Assembly: GCF_900167005.1 (NCBI RefSeq)
Contig: NZ_FUXW01000003.1
Coordinates: forward strand, 15,439 to 79,438
DNA from: Butyricicoccus pullicaecorum DSM 23266
GTDB taxonomy: Bacteria; Bacillota; Clostridia; Oscillospirales; Butyricicoccaceae
Direction of reading: 5' to 3'
DNA length: 64,000 nt
The notes beneath the pieces are model-generated. The model ran no database searches and was not told the origin of the DNA. It was given only the letters and a program-made list of their open reading frames with translations. Below are positions 31,469 to 40,343 of this stretch, one piece after another; the first letter of the stretch is position 1; each line of letters opens with the position of its first letter. The translations under genes were made by a program, and so were the position numbers.

Positions 31469-32389
31469 GTGAAAATCATCTACGAGGGGACGGACATCTA
31501 CCCCGAAATCAGCGTCCACCGCTGCTACCACGATATGTACGCAGACAAGCAGAGCGACGAGCTGCTGCTCAAGCTCAACGACACCCGGGAGCTGTGGGAC
31601 AGGTGGAGCCCCAAGAAGGGCGACACCATCGCCGTCGAGGACGGCGCCGCCAAGACGGGCAAGATGTTCGTCGAGAGCGTCGTCCCCGAGTCCGGCCTCA
31701 TAACCCTGCGGGCCTACTCGGCCCCACAATCCACCAAGGACAAGAGGAGCAAGTCGTGGGAAAGGGTCAAGTTCCTGCAACTGATCCAAGAGATCGCCGG
31801 CCGGCACGGCCTCACGGTCGAGACCTACGGCATCACCGACCAGACCTACGACTACGTCGAGCAGAACAACCTCCCCGACTTCGCTTTTCTTCAGGCACGC
31901 TGCACCCTCGAGGGCGCGGCTTTTTTAGTCTATGACGGCAAGCTGGTCGTCTACGACGAGGCATACATGGAGGGCCAGCAGCCCGTCGACACCATCACCA
32001 TCACGCCGGCCAACGACTTCGAGTACCGGGACGAGGGCGCCTACGCCTACGGCTCGGCCGAGGCCGTCAACGGCGGCCTGACCGGCACCTTCTCGGCGCC
32101 GGCCGGGGGCGACAAGGTGCTGCGCAAGATCCTCCCCTTCCGCATGACTGACCAAGCAGAGGCCGACCGCTTCGCCAAGGGCCTGCTCCGGGACGCCAAC
32201 AAAGAGGCAACCGTCGCAACGCTCTGGACGGGGACGCTGCTGCGCGAGTACGCAGCGGGCTCCGTGGTGACGCTCTCCACCGAGGGCGTCGCCTCGTGGG
32301 ACGGCACGGCCTTCGTGAGCCGGATCCGGCACGACTACGTCAAGACCCGGAGCAAGCTCTATCTGCGCAAGCCTCTGGAGGGATATTGA
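31469..32389 (+). CDS. Baseplate hub protein D-like
   Basis: A 306-residue protein of the P2 gpD / late control D hub family: MKIIYEGTDIYPEISVHRCYHD, SWERVKFLQLIQEIAGRHGLTVETYG, YVEQNNLPDFAFLQARCTLEGAAFLVYDGKLVVYDE. It forms the trimeric hub between tube and spike. It begins at GTG 31469. GGAGG is about 12 bases upstream, a slightly long distance. Confidence 0.85.
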   Translation: MKIIYEGTDIYPEISVHRCYHDMYADKQSDELLLKLNDTRELWDRWSPKKGDTIAVEDGAAKTGKMFVESVVPESGLITLRAYSAPQSTKDKRSKSWERVKFLQLIQEIAGRHGLTVETYGITDQTYDYVEQNNLPDFAFLQARCTLEGAAFLVYDGKLVVYDEAYMEGQQPVDTITITPANDFEYRDEGAYAYGSAEAVNGGLTGTFSAPAGGDKVLRKILPFRMTDQAEADRFAKGLLRDANKEATVATLWTGTLLREYAAGSVVTLSTEGVASWDGTAFVSRIRHDYVKTRSKLYLRKPLEGY

Positions 32390-32391
32390 CC

Positions 32392-32802
32392 ATGCCAAAC
32401 AGCAACACCCAAATGATCCAAAAGGGCAAGATCTCGAGCATCGAGGGCGAGCCCGACAGAAACGGCGACAAGACCACGGCCCGGGTGCTCCCGAGCACCG
32501 CCGACAGCCTCGTCACGAGGCCGCTGACGATCCCGTGGTATCTGCGCGGGGACATGGGAAACCTGAGCCCCGGCGTCGAAGTCGCCTACGCTATGTTCGA
32601 GGACGGCACCGGCCTGATCCTCTCCCGCATGGACGGGGAGTGGCCCGGCATCGTCCCCGGCGACATCACCATCAAGAAGGGCGCGCTCACCGTGCAGGAC
32701 AAGGGCGTCAGCGTACCGTCGGCCGATGTCACGGCCAGCGGCATCAGTCTGACCAGTCACACCCACACCGCACCACACGGAGAGACAACCGGCCCGCACT
32801 AA
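32392..32802 (+). CDS. Baseplate spike protein (gpV-like)
   Basis: A 136-residue spike. An OB-fold region (about 8-75: KGKISSIEGEPDRNGDKTTARV) is followed by a short beta-helix (GDITIKKGALTVQDKGVSVPSADVTASGISL) and the His-rich tip SHTHTAPHGETTGPH. That tip matches the iron-binding apex of P2/phi92-type membrane-piercing spikes. It is shorter than P2 V (about 210), so a compact spike is inferred. Confidence 0.82.
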   Translation: MPNSNTQMIQKGKISSIEGEPDRNGDKTTARVLPSTADSLVTRPLTIPWYLRGDMGNLSPGVEVAYAMFEDGTGLILSRMDGEWPGIVPGDITIKKGALTVQDKGVSVPSADVTASGISLTSHTHTAPHGETTGPH

Positions 32803-32820
32803 GGAAGGAGGCCGAGCATC

Positions 32821-33372
32821 ATGTCCGTCATGGCATCGTGGAACGGCAAGACATGGGGCGTCTCCCCCGAGCGGATCGCCGCCCTGAATGGCGTCTCGGC
32901 CAGCGTGGAGCTGGACACCGAGAACAGCGACGACAAGGCGGGATCCCCGGCCACCAAGACCAAGGCGCTCAAGCTCCAGAGCATGAGCTTCGACTTCGAT
33001 CTCGGCGTCGCCGTGGGCTGCGATGTCCGCGGCGAGTACGAGTCGTGGACGGCGCTGGTGGGCCAGTACGCCCCCTTCTACCTCGGCGGAACGCGCTTCG
33101 GCCCGGCCAACCTTCAGCTCACTGGCGTGAGCCTCGGCGACACGACGGTCGACAACTTCGGCCGGATCCTCAAGGGAAAGATCACCATCAACCTGACCGA
33201 GTTCGCAGAGGAGGCCAGCAGCAAGAAGGCGACCGCCGGCAGCTCCAACGGGGGCAGCTCGTCCCCGGCCGGAGTCTCCACCGGCGTCGGCCCGCGCCTG
33301 AGCGCCATCACCGTCGGCGCATCCAGCAGCGACAAAGCTGCAAAGAAACCCAACAACACCCAACTGACCTAA
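32821..33372 (+). CDS. Tail protein gpU-like
   Basis: A 183-residue protein: MASWNGKTWGVSPERIAALNGVSASVELDTEN, LQSMSFDFDLGVAVGCDVRGEYESWTALVGQYAPFYLGG. The pattern resembles P2 gpU-like or LysM-related baseplate proteins found between spike and wedge genes. A Ser/Gly-rich tail covers the last 50 residues. Role by position: tail or baseplate assembly. Confidence 0.65.
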   Translation: MSVMASWNGKTWGVSPERIAALNGVSASVELDTENSDDKAGSPATKTKALKLQSMSFDFDLGVAVGCDVRGEYESWTALVGQYAPFYLGGTRFGPANLQLTGVSLGDTTVDNFGRILKGKITINLTEFAEEASSKKATAGSSNGGSSSPAGVSTGVGPRLSAITVGASSSDKAAKKPNNTQLT

Positions 33373-33386
33373 AGCGAGGTGATCCC

Positions 33387-33662
33387 ATGAAAGCAAGCGG
33401 CAACGCAGCGCCCGAGACCTGCGTGCAAAACCTCCTAAAGACCATCCGCGGCGAGGTGCCATACGAGCGCACCAAGGGGATCGACCGCACCCTGATCGAC
33501 AAACCGAGCGGGACGGCTGCCAACGATCTGGCCGCCGACGTGGAGTTCGTCGTGGAAACCTACGAGCCCCGCGTGCGCCTGAGCTCGTCCGATCTGGTCG
33601 CTCTGGTCGCGCAGACCGGCGACTTCGAGCTGCGGGCCAGCATTGACAACAACACACTCTGA
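33387..33662 (+). CDS. Baseplate wedge protein W-like (gp25)
   Basis: A 91-residue protein matching the small gp25/W-type wedge by size, place and pattern: TCVQNLLKTIRGEVPYERTKGIDRTLIDKPSG and FVVETYEPRVRLSSSDLVAL. gp25-type proteins nucleate sheath polymerisation at the baseplate. AGCGAGG precedes ATG 33387. Confidence 0.75.
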   Translation: MKASGNAAPETCVQNLLKTIRGEVPYERTKGIDRTLIDKPSGTAANDLAADVEFVVETYEPRVRLSSSDLVALVAQTGDFELRASIDNNTL

Positions 33663-33676
33663 AGGAGGTGAACAGC

Positions 33677-35068
33677 ATGAGCGACGAGACCAACACCTAC
33701 GGCGACGACATCCACCTCACCACCACCGACGCGACGACCATCTACAACACCCTGATCGCTGCGCTCGAAAAGGGCGCCGGCGAGCCTCTGTACCCCGGCG
33801 ACGAGCGCCGGATCTTCGGCGAGGGGCTCGTGGCCGTGTTCGTCGCCCTCTACAACAGCCTCGACGACACCGGGCGGCAGACCCTTCTCCGCTATGCGCG
33901 GGGCGAGGTGCTGGACGCCATCGGAGAGCGGCTGGATGTCCACCGGCTGGAAGGATCCCCGGCAAAGACGACCATGCGCTTCTCTGTGAGTACGCCGCAG
34001 CCTAACAACATCATCATCCCGAAGTGGACGAAGGTGACGCCGGACAGCGACCACTACTTTGCCACCGACGAGATCGCCGTCCTTCAGGCCGGCGCCTACT
34101 CCGTGGAGATCCCGACCTCGGCCGTCAGCAACGGCACCGAGTACAACGGGTACGCCCCGGGCACCATCACCACCCTCGTCGACCTGATCCCCTACATCGA
34201 GAGCGTCACCAACATCACGGCGACGGCCGGCGGCGACGACGGCGAGCCCTACACCGAGGAAGGCGACAACCGGCTGCGCGAGCGCATCCGACTGGCGCCG
34301 GCGTCCCGGTCTACGGCCGGGCCGGAACAGGCTTACATCTACTGGGCCATGACGGCCGACAGCTCCATCATCGACGCCCGGGCCGTCAGCGAGACGGAAA
34401 CCATCAGCCGCACCCTCACGGTCTACGACGGCCACGCCTTCATCGGCGGCGGCCGGCTGCTGCCGGACACCCTGATCGTCAAGGAGCACGGGGAGAGCAC
34501 GGCCGGCGTGGAGGACACCGACTACACTGTGGACTACACCGACGACCTGCTGACCATCGAGCTCAAGGGCGCCCTTGCGGACGCCACGAGCCTCGACATC
34601 ACCATCACCCACACCCTCGAGGGCTGCGTCAAGATCGTCCCCCTGCTGGAGGGCGGCGCCGTCCCCGACGAGAGCATCCTCGAGAAGGTGCTGGAGGCGT
34701 GCAACGCCTCGGACATCCGGCCGCTCACCGACGTGGTCACGGCCGTGGCGCCCGAGGTCATCACCTACGACATCGAGATCGTCTACTACACCACCCCCGA
34801 GACGGAGGCCGAGGTCATCGCCAATGTGGAAGGCACCGGCGGCGCCATCGACCGCTACAACGAGTGGCAGGTGGGCGCGCTGGGCCGGGACATCAACCCC
34901 GACCAGCTCCGCAAGCGGATCCTCTGCCCGTCGTGGGGCGAAAACCTGACCGGCGCCTTCCGCGTGGACGTGACCAAGCCGGTCTACACACCCGTCAGCG
35001 ACACGCAGGTCGCCAAGTTCAGCGGGCACCTGACTGTCAGCCATAAGGCAGAGAGCGAGGTGGTCTAA
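33677..35068 (+). CDS. Baseplate wedge protein J-like
   Basis: A 463-residue Baseplate_J family protein: TIYNTLIAALEKGAGEPLYPGDERRIFGEGL, YARGEVLDAIGERLDVHRLEGSPAKTTMRFSV, GDNRLRERIRLAPASRSTAGPEQAYIYWAMTADSSIIDA. It forms the periphery of the baseplate. GAAGGAGG lies seven bases before ATG 33677. An in-frame GTG at 33668 overlaps the Shine-Dalgarno. Confidence 0.92.
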   Translation: MSDETNTYGDDIHLTTTDATTIYNTLIAALEKGAGEPLYPGDERRIFGEGLVAVFVALYNSLDDTGRQTLLRYARGEVLDAIGERLDVHRLEGSPAKTTMRFSVSTPQPNNIIIPKWTKVTPDSDHYFATDEIAVLQAGAYSVEIPTSAVSNGTEYNGYAPGTITTLVDLIPYIESVTNITATAGGDDGEPYTEEGDNRLRERIRLAPASRSTAGPEQAYIYWAMTADSSIIDARAVSETETISRTLTVYDGHAFIGGGRLLPDTLIVKEHGESTAGVEDTDYTVDYTDDLLTIELKGALADATSLDITITHTLEGCVKIVPLLEGGAVPDESILEKVLEACNASDIRPLTDVVTAVAPEVITYDIEIVYYTTPETEAEVIANVEGTGGAIDRYNEWQVGALGRDINPDQLRKRILCPSWGENLTGAFRVDVTKPVYTPVSDTQVAKFSGHLTVSHKAESEVV

Positions 35069-35716
35069 ATGCGACTCAGCGAAGTCGAGATGATCAAGCT
35101 CCTGCCCTCGTGGATGGCACAGGACGGCGCCGACCGCGGGCTGGCCGCCGGCTGCGACACCCTATCCCGGGACGCCTTCGCCCGTCTGAAGCTGCTGAGC
35201 AGGTGGGACAAGATCGACCAGCTCAGCGAAGCCGAGCTGGACGAGATGGCGTGGGAGCTGAACATCCAGTGGTATGACAGCACCGCGCCCATCGAGACCA
35301 AGCGGGCCGTCATCCGAAACAGCGACCGCGTCTATGCCAAGCTCGGCACCCCCTACGCCGTGGCGCAGATCATCGCCGACTACTTCGGCACCGGCGAGGT
35401 CAGGGAGTGGTATCAGTACGGCGGCAAGCCCTATCACTTCAAAGTGCTGAGCGACAACCCGGGGCTCGTCAACGAAAACCTCGACCTGTTCCTCTCGCTG
35501 CTGCGCACCGTGAAGCGGCGCAGCGCATGGCTCGACGCGATCCTGATCTGCCTGACCGGCGAGATGTTCCTTTATGCCGGGATGGCCGTGCGAGAGCACG
35601 GCGAGGAGCGGCACGTCATGGGGACGGACGAGATCCACCTCTACCACGGGGCCGTCGTCCACGACAACAACCGGGAGACCGTCACCATCGGCACCAGCGT
35701 CCTCGCTTCAGACTAA
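35069..35716 (+). CDS. Baseplate/tail protein I-like
   Basis: A 215-residue P2 gpI-like protein: MIKLLPSWMAQDGADRGLAAGCDTLSRD, DQLSEAELDEMAWELNIQWYDSTAPIETKRAVIRNS, GTPYAVAQIIADYFGTGEVREWYQYGGKPYHFKV. It links the baseplate to the fibers. It follows J as in P2 and immediately abuts it. Confidence 0.88.
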   Translation: MRLSEVEMIKLLPSWMAQDGADRGLAAGCDTLSRDAFARLKLLSRWDKIDQLSEAELDEMAWELNIQWYDSTAPIETKRAVIRNSDRVYAKLGTPYAVAQIIADYFGTGEVREWYQYGGKPYHFKVLSDNPGLVNENLDLFLSLLRTVKRRSAWLDAILICLTGEMFLYAGMAVREHGEERHVMGTDEIHLYHGAVVHDNNRETVTIGTSVLASD

Positions 35717-35731
35717 GGAAAGGAGAAAAAC

Positions 35732-36481
35732 ATGGCCGCATTTATCAACAACGACATCACCGCCGCGGGCCTTCTCGTTCTGGCGAAGGGCGTGGCGGGC
35801 AAGCAGATCAACTACACCAAGATCGTCCTCGGCGACGGCTACCTCGAGGAGGGCCAGACGCCCCGCTCCCTCACCGGCGTGGTCAGCCCGAAGGCGACCA
35901 TCGACATCACCAAATGCGTCGTGAACGGCGACGGCACCGTCACCGTGGGCGGCGTGTTCACCAACGACCAGACCAACGACGGCTTTTACTACCGCGAGCT
36001 CGGCCTTTATGCGGACGATCCCGACGAGGACGTGGGCGAGGTGCTGTACTGCTACGGCAACTGCGGCGACCTCGCCGAGTGGATCCCGCCGACCGGCGGC
36101 GCCACCATCGTCGAGAAAACCATCGACATCGTCACCGCCATCGGCACGGCCACCAACGTGACCGCCTACATCCCCGCGGACGCCTACGCCACCAAGGAGG
36201 ACTACGAAAACTACAAGGCCATCGCCCTCGCCGCGCAGGCCACAGCCAACCAAGCCATCGCCCTCGCGCAGCAGGCCGTCGAGATCGCGCAGCAGGCGGC
36301 CGCCTCTGTGGTCGACCTGAGCAACGCCGTCCAGCAGAACACCAGCAAGATCACGACCCTGTGGGACGCCGTATTCGGCGACATCACGACCAACCCCTTC
36401 CAGATCACCTTCGCAAATCTGGACGGCATCACCCTCACCTCTGGCGTCTGGAACGCTACGCTTCAGCGCCTCGAGTGCTAA
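35732..36481 (+). CDS. Tail fiber (tail-collar fiber, P2 H N-terminal type)
   Basis: A 249-residue protein. The first 150 residues match the baseplate-binding collar domain of fiber proteins: AAFINNDITAAGLLVLAKGVAGKQINYTKIVLGDGYLEEG, FYYRELGLYADDPDEDVGEVLYCYGN. A coiled coil rich in Ala/Gln (about 160-215) follows. It is short for a whole fiber, so distal parts are probably supplied by other proteins such as the DGR target at 38601. Confidence 0.85.
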   Translation: MAAFINNDITAAGLLVLAKGVAGKQINYTKIVLGDGYLEEGQTPRSLTGVVSPKATIDITKCVVNGDGTVTVGGVFTNDQTNDGFYYRELGLYADDPDEDVGEVLYCYGNCGDLAEWIPPTGGATIVEKTIDIVTAIGTATNVTAYIPADAYATKEDYENYKAIALAAQATANQAIALAQQAVEIAQQAAASVVDLSNAVQQNTSKITTLWDAVFGDITTNPFQITFANLDGITLTSGVWNATLQRLEC

Positions 36482-36484
36482 GCC

Positions 36485-36739
36485 GTGGACGGCTACAACT
36501 ACACGCCGATCCCGCCCGAGGAGGCGTCCTGCGTCATCGCGCACCTGTTTGTCGAGCTGGCCCTGCCCTGCTCGTGCTGCAAGCGCGAGGACGGCGTGAT
36601 CGTCATACAGGGCACCGCCTACGACGGCACCGGCGCGAGGATCACCATCAAAGGCGAGGAGGTGAGATACTACGGCAAGCAACGGACACTCGCGGCCATA
36701 CGAGCGGGCCAATGTAGGCCGCCCGCCATTCGGCCGTGA
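36485..36739 (+). CDS. Small hypothetical protein before the DGR
   Basis: An 84-residue protein starting at GTG 36485, four bases after the fiber stop, with a weak ribosome site. It has a cysteine cluster (PCSCC) and beta pattern (GVIVIQGTAYDGTGARITIKGEEV). No family is recognised. It may be a fiber-associated or DGR-associated protein, by location only. Confidence 0.5.
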   Translation: MDGYNYTPIPPEEASCVIAHLFVELALPCSCCKREDGVIVIQGTAYDGTGARITIKGEEVRYYGKQRTLAAIRAGQCRPPAIRP

Positions 36740-36752
36740 AAAGCTGCCGGAA

Positions 36753-37151
36753 ATGCAGGTCATCAGCGACGCCAAGGAGCTCGAAAAGCACACCTACATC
36801 AAGACGCGCAACCCGAACATCTTCCCCAAGAAGGAACGGCTCGGGCTGGCGCAACGGATGATGAACGAGGCCAGCGACCTCGTCGCCGACCTGATGGAAG
36901 CCAACGACCTGCTCCTGACCGACCCGCAGGAGCGGGAGCTGCGATACCGGGCGCAACGCTCGGCCCTGCGCAACTGCCGGAAGCTGATCCGCCACATCGA
37001 GCTCGCCCACGAAATCCTCAGCGGGCTCGGCGACGACGCCTTTGCGCACTGGTCGCGGATGGCGGCCGGCGTCAAAAACCAGACCGCTAAATGGTACAAA
37101 TCCGATAAAGAAAGGGCCGCCAAGATGGACGCGCAGGCGCGTCATCAATAG
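36753..37151 (+). CDS. avd: DGR accessory protein (Avd-like four-helix bundle)
   Basis: A 132-residue, strongly basic, all-helical protein: KHTYIKTRNPNIFPKKERLGLAQRMMNEASDLVADLMEAND, YRAQRSALRNCRKLIRHIELAHEIL. These match the four-helix-bundle accessory proteins of DGRs. In Bordetella phage, Avd forms a pentamer that binds the reverse transcriptase and template RNA. It ends 31 bp before the template repeat and sits in the standard order Avd, TR, RT. Confidence 0.85.
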   Translation: MQVISDAKELEKHTYIKTRNPNIFPKKERLGLAQRMMNEASDLVADLMEANDLLLTDPQERELRYRAQRSALRNCRKLIRHIELAHEILSGLGDDAFAHWSRMAAGVKNQTAKWYKSDKERAAKMDAQARHQ

Positions 37152-37182
37152 GCAGCCCGTGGGGTACGCCTTGTTTTTTCGT

Positions 37183-37276
37183 GCCGGGTCGGCCAACAAC
37201 GCCCGCAACGTCAGGAACGATGGCACGCTGAACAGGAACAACGCCTACAACGGCAACAACGGCCTGCGCCCCGCTT
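37183..37276 (+). repeat. DGR template repeat (TR)
   Basis: A 94-bp segment rich in AAC codons (ten) and AGG codons (two), 25 adenines in all. It lies between avd and the reverse transcriptase gene. Both variable repeats differ from it almost only at these adenines. The 3' end GGCCTGCGCCCCGCTT has no adenine and is shared with the variable repeats, fitting the mutagenesis-start (IMH) end. AAC at the wobble-safe positions cannot mutate to a stop codon by adenine change. Confidence 0.95.
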
Positions 37277-37470
37277 CGATGGATAGCCCGACTTATTAAC
37301 CGGCCGGAGACGGTCGGCGAACACTGTGCACCATCATCCAAGGAAGGCGTATCCCTCCCGCACCCGGCGCCGTATGACCGGCCCGGCCATGGGTAAACAC
37401 AGGACTGCCGATGCTCCCGGCGGCGCACGCAAAGCGTGGCCGGAGCTGCCGACGGCAGGGATTTTTTCAC

Positions 37471-38733
37471 ATGGAGAACATCGTCAACAGCTTCAACTCG
37501 CTATACAAAGCATACCGCAAGACCCGCTGCGGGAAGCGGGACAACCCCACGGCCATGCGCTACCGCATGGAGGCCATCGAGCGCACGGCCGACCTCTCTG
37601 ACCGCCTCCAGCGGCGCGAGTACACCTTCGGGCCCTACTATCCCTTCAAGGTGTACGAGCCCAAGGAGCGGCTCGTCCTTGCCATAGACTTCGAGGGCAA
37701 AGTCGTCCAGCACTCGCTCTGCGACAACGTCCTCGAGCCCGTATTCTCCCGGCGCTTTATCCGGGACAACTATGCGGGGCAGATCGGCAAAGGCACCCAC
37801 GACGGCCTCGACCGTCTGGCCGGCGCCATGCGCCACTACTTTTTCAGCCGGAAGGCAGCAGACGAGGAGGCCCGGCGGGCCGCCGGCCTGCCATACCGGC
37901 CGATGGAGGAGTGGGACTACGCCGAGGGCTGGGTGCTGAAAGGTGACTTTTCCAAGTTCTTTTACACCCTGCTGCACGCCGTCTGCTTCGAGAAGGCCCG
38001 CAAGGCTCTGGCCTTCCTGTCTGACGAGGAGCTGATCGACTTCGTCGAGTGGCTGCTCTGGATCGTCATCGACAGCACGCCAGACCCCGGGATCCCCATC
38101 GGCAACCAGTCGAGCCAACTGCTCGCCCTGCTCTATCTGGACGACTTCGACCACTGGCTGCGGGATGACCTCGGCCTCGTCTATGGCCGTTACATGGACG
38201 ACTTCTACATCATCAGCAGCGACAAGCTGCTGCTCCGGGAGATCCTCAAGCGGATCGAGGCGTACATCAAGCCGCTGGGCCTGCGCCTGAACGGCAAGAC
38301 GCAGATCTTCCCGCTCAAGAACGGCATCGACTTCCTCGGCTTCCACACCTACCTCACGAGCACCGGCAAGGTGGTCAGGAAGGTGAGGGCCAAGAGCATC
38401 GACAACATGAAGCGGAAGATCCGCAAGTTCCGCGGCCTCGTGGACAGGGGCAAGATGACGCTCGAGAGCGTGAGCCAATCCTACGCAAGCTGGACGGGCC
38501 ACATCTCGCACGGCAACACCTACCACCTGCGGCAGAACATGGACGCCTATTTCTTCGCATACTTCCCGGAGCTAAAACCTACCGAAAGGAGACAAGACTC
38601 ATGCCTCAAACCCTCGGAAGCCTTGCCAACAAGGCAAAAATCAAGTTCGGCAGCCTCTACGGCGCGCCGATCATCTGGATCAAGGCCGACAAAAACCACG
38701 CCGGCTACCCTTCCAACAGCGTCACCCTCGTGA
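37471..38733 (+). CDS. DGR reverse transcriptase
   Basis: A 420-residue RT. Key parts: motif A LKGDFSKFFYTL (Asp159), the DGR-specific PIGNQSSQ (Gly211-Gln216, in place of the usual QG of other RTs), catalytic YMDD at 241-244 and the thumb motif IDFLGFHTYL. It copies template RNA with adenine infidelity. ATG 37471 (MENIVNSFNSLYKAY) is the start expected for the family. Its Shine-Dalgarno is weak. The frame overruns the next gene by 133 bp, adding a Ser/Thr/Pro-rich tail of about 44 residues. Confidence 0.95.
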   Translation: MENIVNSFNSLYKAYRKTRCGKRDNPTAMRYRMEAIERTADLSDRLQRREYTFGPYYPFKVYEPKERLVLAIDFEGKVVQHSLCDNVLEPVFSRRFIRDNYAGQIGKGTHDGLDRLAGAMRHYFFSRKAADEEARRAAGLPYRPMEEWDYAEGWVLKGDFSKFFYTLLHAVCFEKARKALAFLSDEELIDFVEWLLWIVIDSTPDPGIPIGNQSSQLLALLYLDDFDHWLRDDLGLVYGRYMDDFYIISSDKLLLREILKRIEAYIKPLGLRLNGKTQIFPLKNGIDFLGFHTYLTSTGKVVRKVRAKSIDNMKRKIRKFRGLVDRGKMTLESVSQSYASWTGHISHGNTYHLRQNMDAYFFAYFPELKPTERRQDSCLKPSEALPTRQKSSSAASTARRSSGSRPTKTTPATLPTASPS

Positions 38734-40310
38734 CCAACCAGATCATCAAGCTGCTGTGCTTCGACGCGATGGAGCCGGCCAACGGCAACAGCGACCGCCG
38801 AAACTACGGCAACAACCGCTACATCTACTCCAACCTGCGCCAGTGGCTCAACAGTGACGCCGCCGCGGGCCAGTGGTACACCGCGCAGCACTCGGCGGAT
38901 CAGGCTCCCGACTCGTCCCACGTCTGGAACGGCTACAACCCCTACAACACCATCGCCGGCTTCCTCAATGGCTTCACGGCCAACGAGCGGGCCGCCCTGC
39001 TCTCCACCACCATCACGGTCGGTAAGAGCTCCACGGACGGCGGCGGGACTGAGACTTGCGTGGACAAGATCTTCCCGCTGTCCTGCACAGAGGTGAACCT
39101 CTCCGGTGACCATGTGTGCGGCAGCAAGCTGGCGATCTTCAGCGACAACTCCAGCCGCATCGCTACCGTGACGGCGTCCTGCGTCGCCAATTCCAACTAC
39201 GGCAGCAACCCGTCGGCAAATCAGGCGTGGTACTACTGGCTGCGGGACGCCTATGCCGGGTCGGCCTTCAGCGCCCGCTACGTCGGGGACGATGGCACGC
39301 TGAGCGGGTACGGCGCCTACAACGGCCGCCACGGCCTGCGCCCCGCTTGTAATCTGTCCTCTGATCTCCTGGTCTCCGACACCACCGACTCGGACGGCTG
39401 CTACACAATCGTCTACAACCAGCCGCCCACGGCCCCCGGCACCATCACCGTCCCGAGCGAGGTCATCGGCGGCGAAAACCTGAGCATCTCGTGGGGACAG
39501 TCGACCGATCCCGACGGCAACCTCGCCGGCTACAAGCTGGAGCGCAAGGTGGACGACGGCACATGGGCGCAGATTTACAGCGGCAGCTCCCGGAGCTACA
39601 CCGACTCCATCACCTACGGATGGACAAGCGTGCAGTACCGCGTCAAGGCATACGACACCGCCGGGGCCGAGAGCGCCTACACCACCAGCGCCGTGCGCAC
39701 CGTCACCAACAACCGGCCGCCCGTCATCAGCGGCAGCGACACCGACCTCGGCAGCTTCACCGCCACGCCGCCCTCCTATGAGTACACCGTCACCGACGCC
39801 GACGGCCATCAGGTCACGGTCGTGGAGAAGCTGGACACCACCACGCTGCGCACCTACACGGCCACCCTCGGCGACACCAACGAGCTCGAGATCACGGCCG
39901 ACCAGTGGCTCAAGCTGCTGAACGGCGACCACACCCTGACCATCACCGCCACCGACGCCAAGAACGAGAGCACCGTGCGCACCCTGTCCTTCGACAAGGC
40001 CATGCACTCGGTTGAGTTCGAGCAGACCGTGGCGATGGCGGCCGACGATATGCCGACCAAGGCCCTCGTCAATATTCAGGGCAGCTTCCCGACCGGCAGC
40101 ACCCTTCAGGTCTGGATCTGCAACAACGGCAACGACGCCGAGCCCACATGGGAGGACATCACCACCAAGGCCCTGACCAGTCAGAAGCACTTTTTCACCA
40201 ACCAGACCAAGACCGCCGCGAGCTGGGGCGTGAAGATCAAGGTCAAGCTCCTGCGCGGCTCGGCCGAGGGCGACTGCTACATCCAGTCGGTCGGCGGCAA
40301 CTTCGCATAA
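38601..40310 (+). CDS. DGR target: lectin-fold protein with fibronectin-like domain
   Basis: A 569-residue probable receptor-binding protein. Residues 1-260 are a DUF6273-like C-type-lectin domain (IIWIKADKNHAGYPSNSVTLVT, FPLSCTEVNLSG, WYYWLRDAYAG). Its variable repeat covers residues 219-250. A fibronectin type III domain (about 275-370) and another beta-rich domain to the end follow. The variable region is therefore internal. It starts with AAAGGAG upstream, inside the RT gene's 3' end. By location it belongs to the fiber tip (inference). Confidence 0.88.
   Translation: MPQTLGSLANKAKIKFGSLYGAPIIWIKADKNHAGYPSNSVTLVTNQIIKLLCFDAMEPANGNSDRRNYGNNRYIYSNLRQWLNSDAAAGQWYTAQHSADQAPDSSHVWNGYNPYNTIAGFLNGFTANERAALLSTTITVGKSSTDGGGTETCVDKIFPLSCTEVNLSGDHVCGSKLAIFSDNSSRIATVTASCVANSNYGSNPSANQAWYYWLRDAYAGSAFSARYVGDDGTLSGYGAYNGRHGLRPACNLSSDLLVSDTTDSDGCYTIVYNQPPTAPGTITVPSEVIGGENLSISWGQSTDPDGNLAGYKLERKVDDGTWAQIYSGSSRSYTDSITYGWTSVQYRVKAYDTAGAESAYTTSAVRTVTNNRPPVISGSDTDLGSFTATPPSYEYTVTDADGHQVTVVEKLDTTTLRTYTATLGDTNELEITADQWLKLLNGDHTLTITATDAKNESTVRTLSFDKAMHSVEFEQTVAMAADDMPTKALVNIQGSFPTGSTLQVWICNNGNDAEPTWEDITTKALTSQKHFFTNQTKTAASWGVKIKVKLLRGSAEGDCYIQSVGGNFA
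39255..39348 (+). repeat. DGR variable repeat 1
   Basis: Aligns without gaps to the whole template repeat (94 bp). There are 14 differences, each at a template adenine (A to T, G or C), and no other base differs. It changes codons AAC to TTC, AGC, TAC, GAC, GGC, CGC and CAC, and AGG to GGG. It lies 1.98 kb downstream of the template. Confidence 0.97.
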
Positions 40311-40343
40311 ACCAACACCCCAAGACCAGAAAGGAGGAGCAGC

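Noticed and set aside
37042-37299. Protein-coding gene spanning the template repeat
   Set aside because: The frame is open, but it lacks a ribosome site and merely reads through the Asn-rich template; the region acts as template RNA between avd and the reverse transcriptase.
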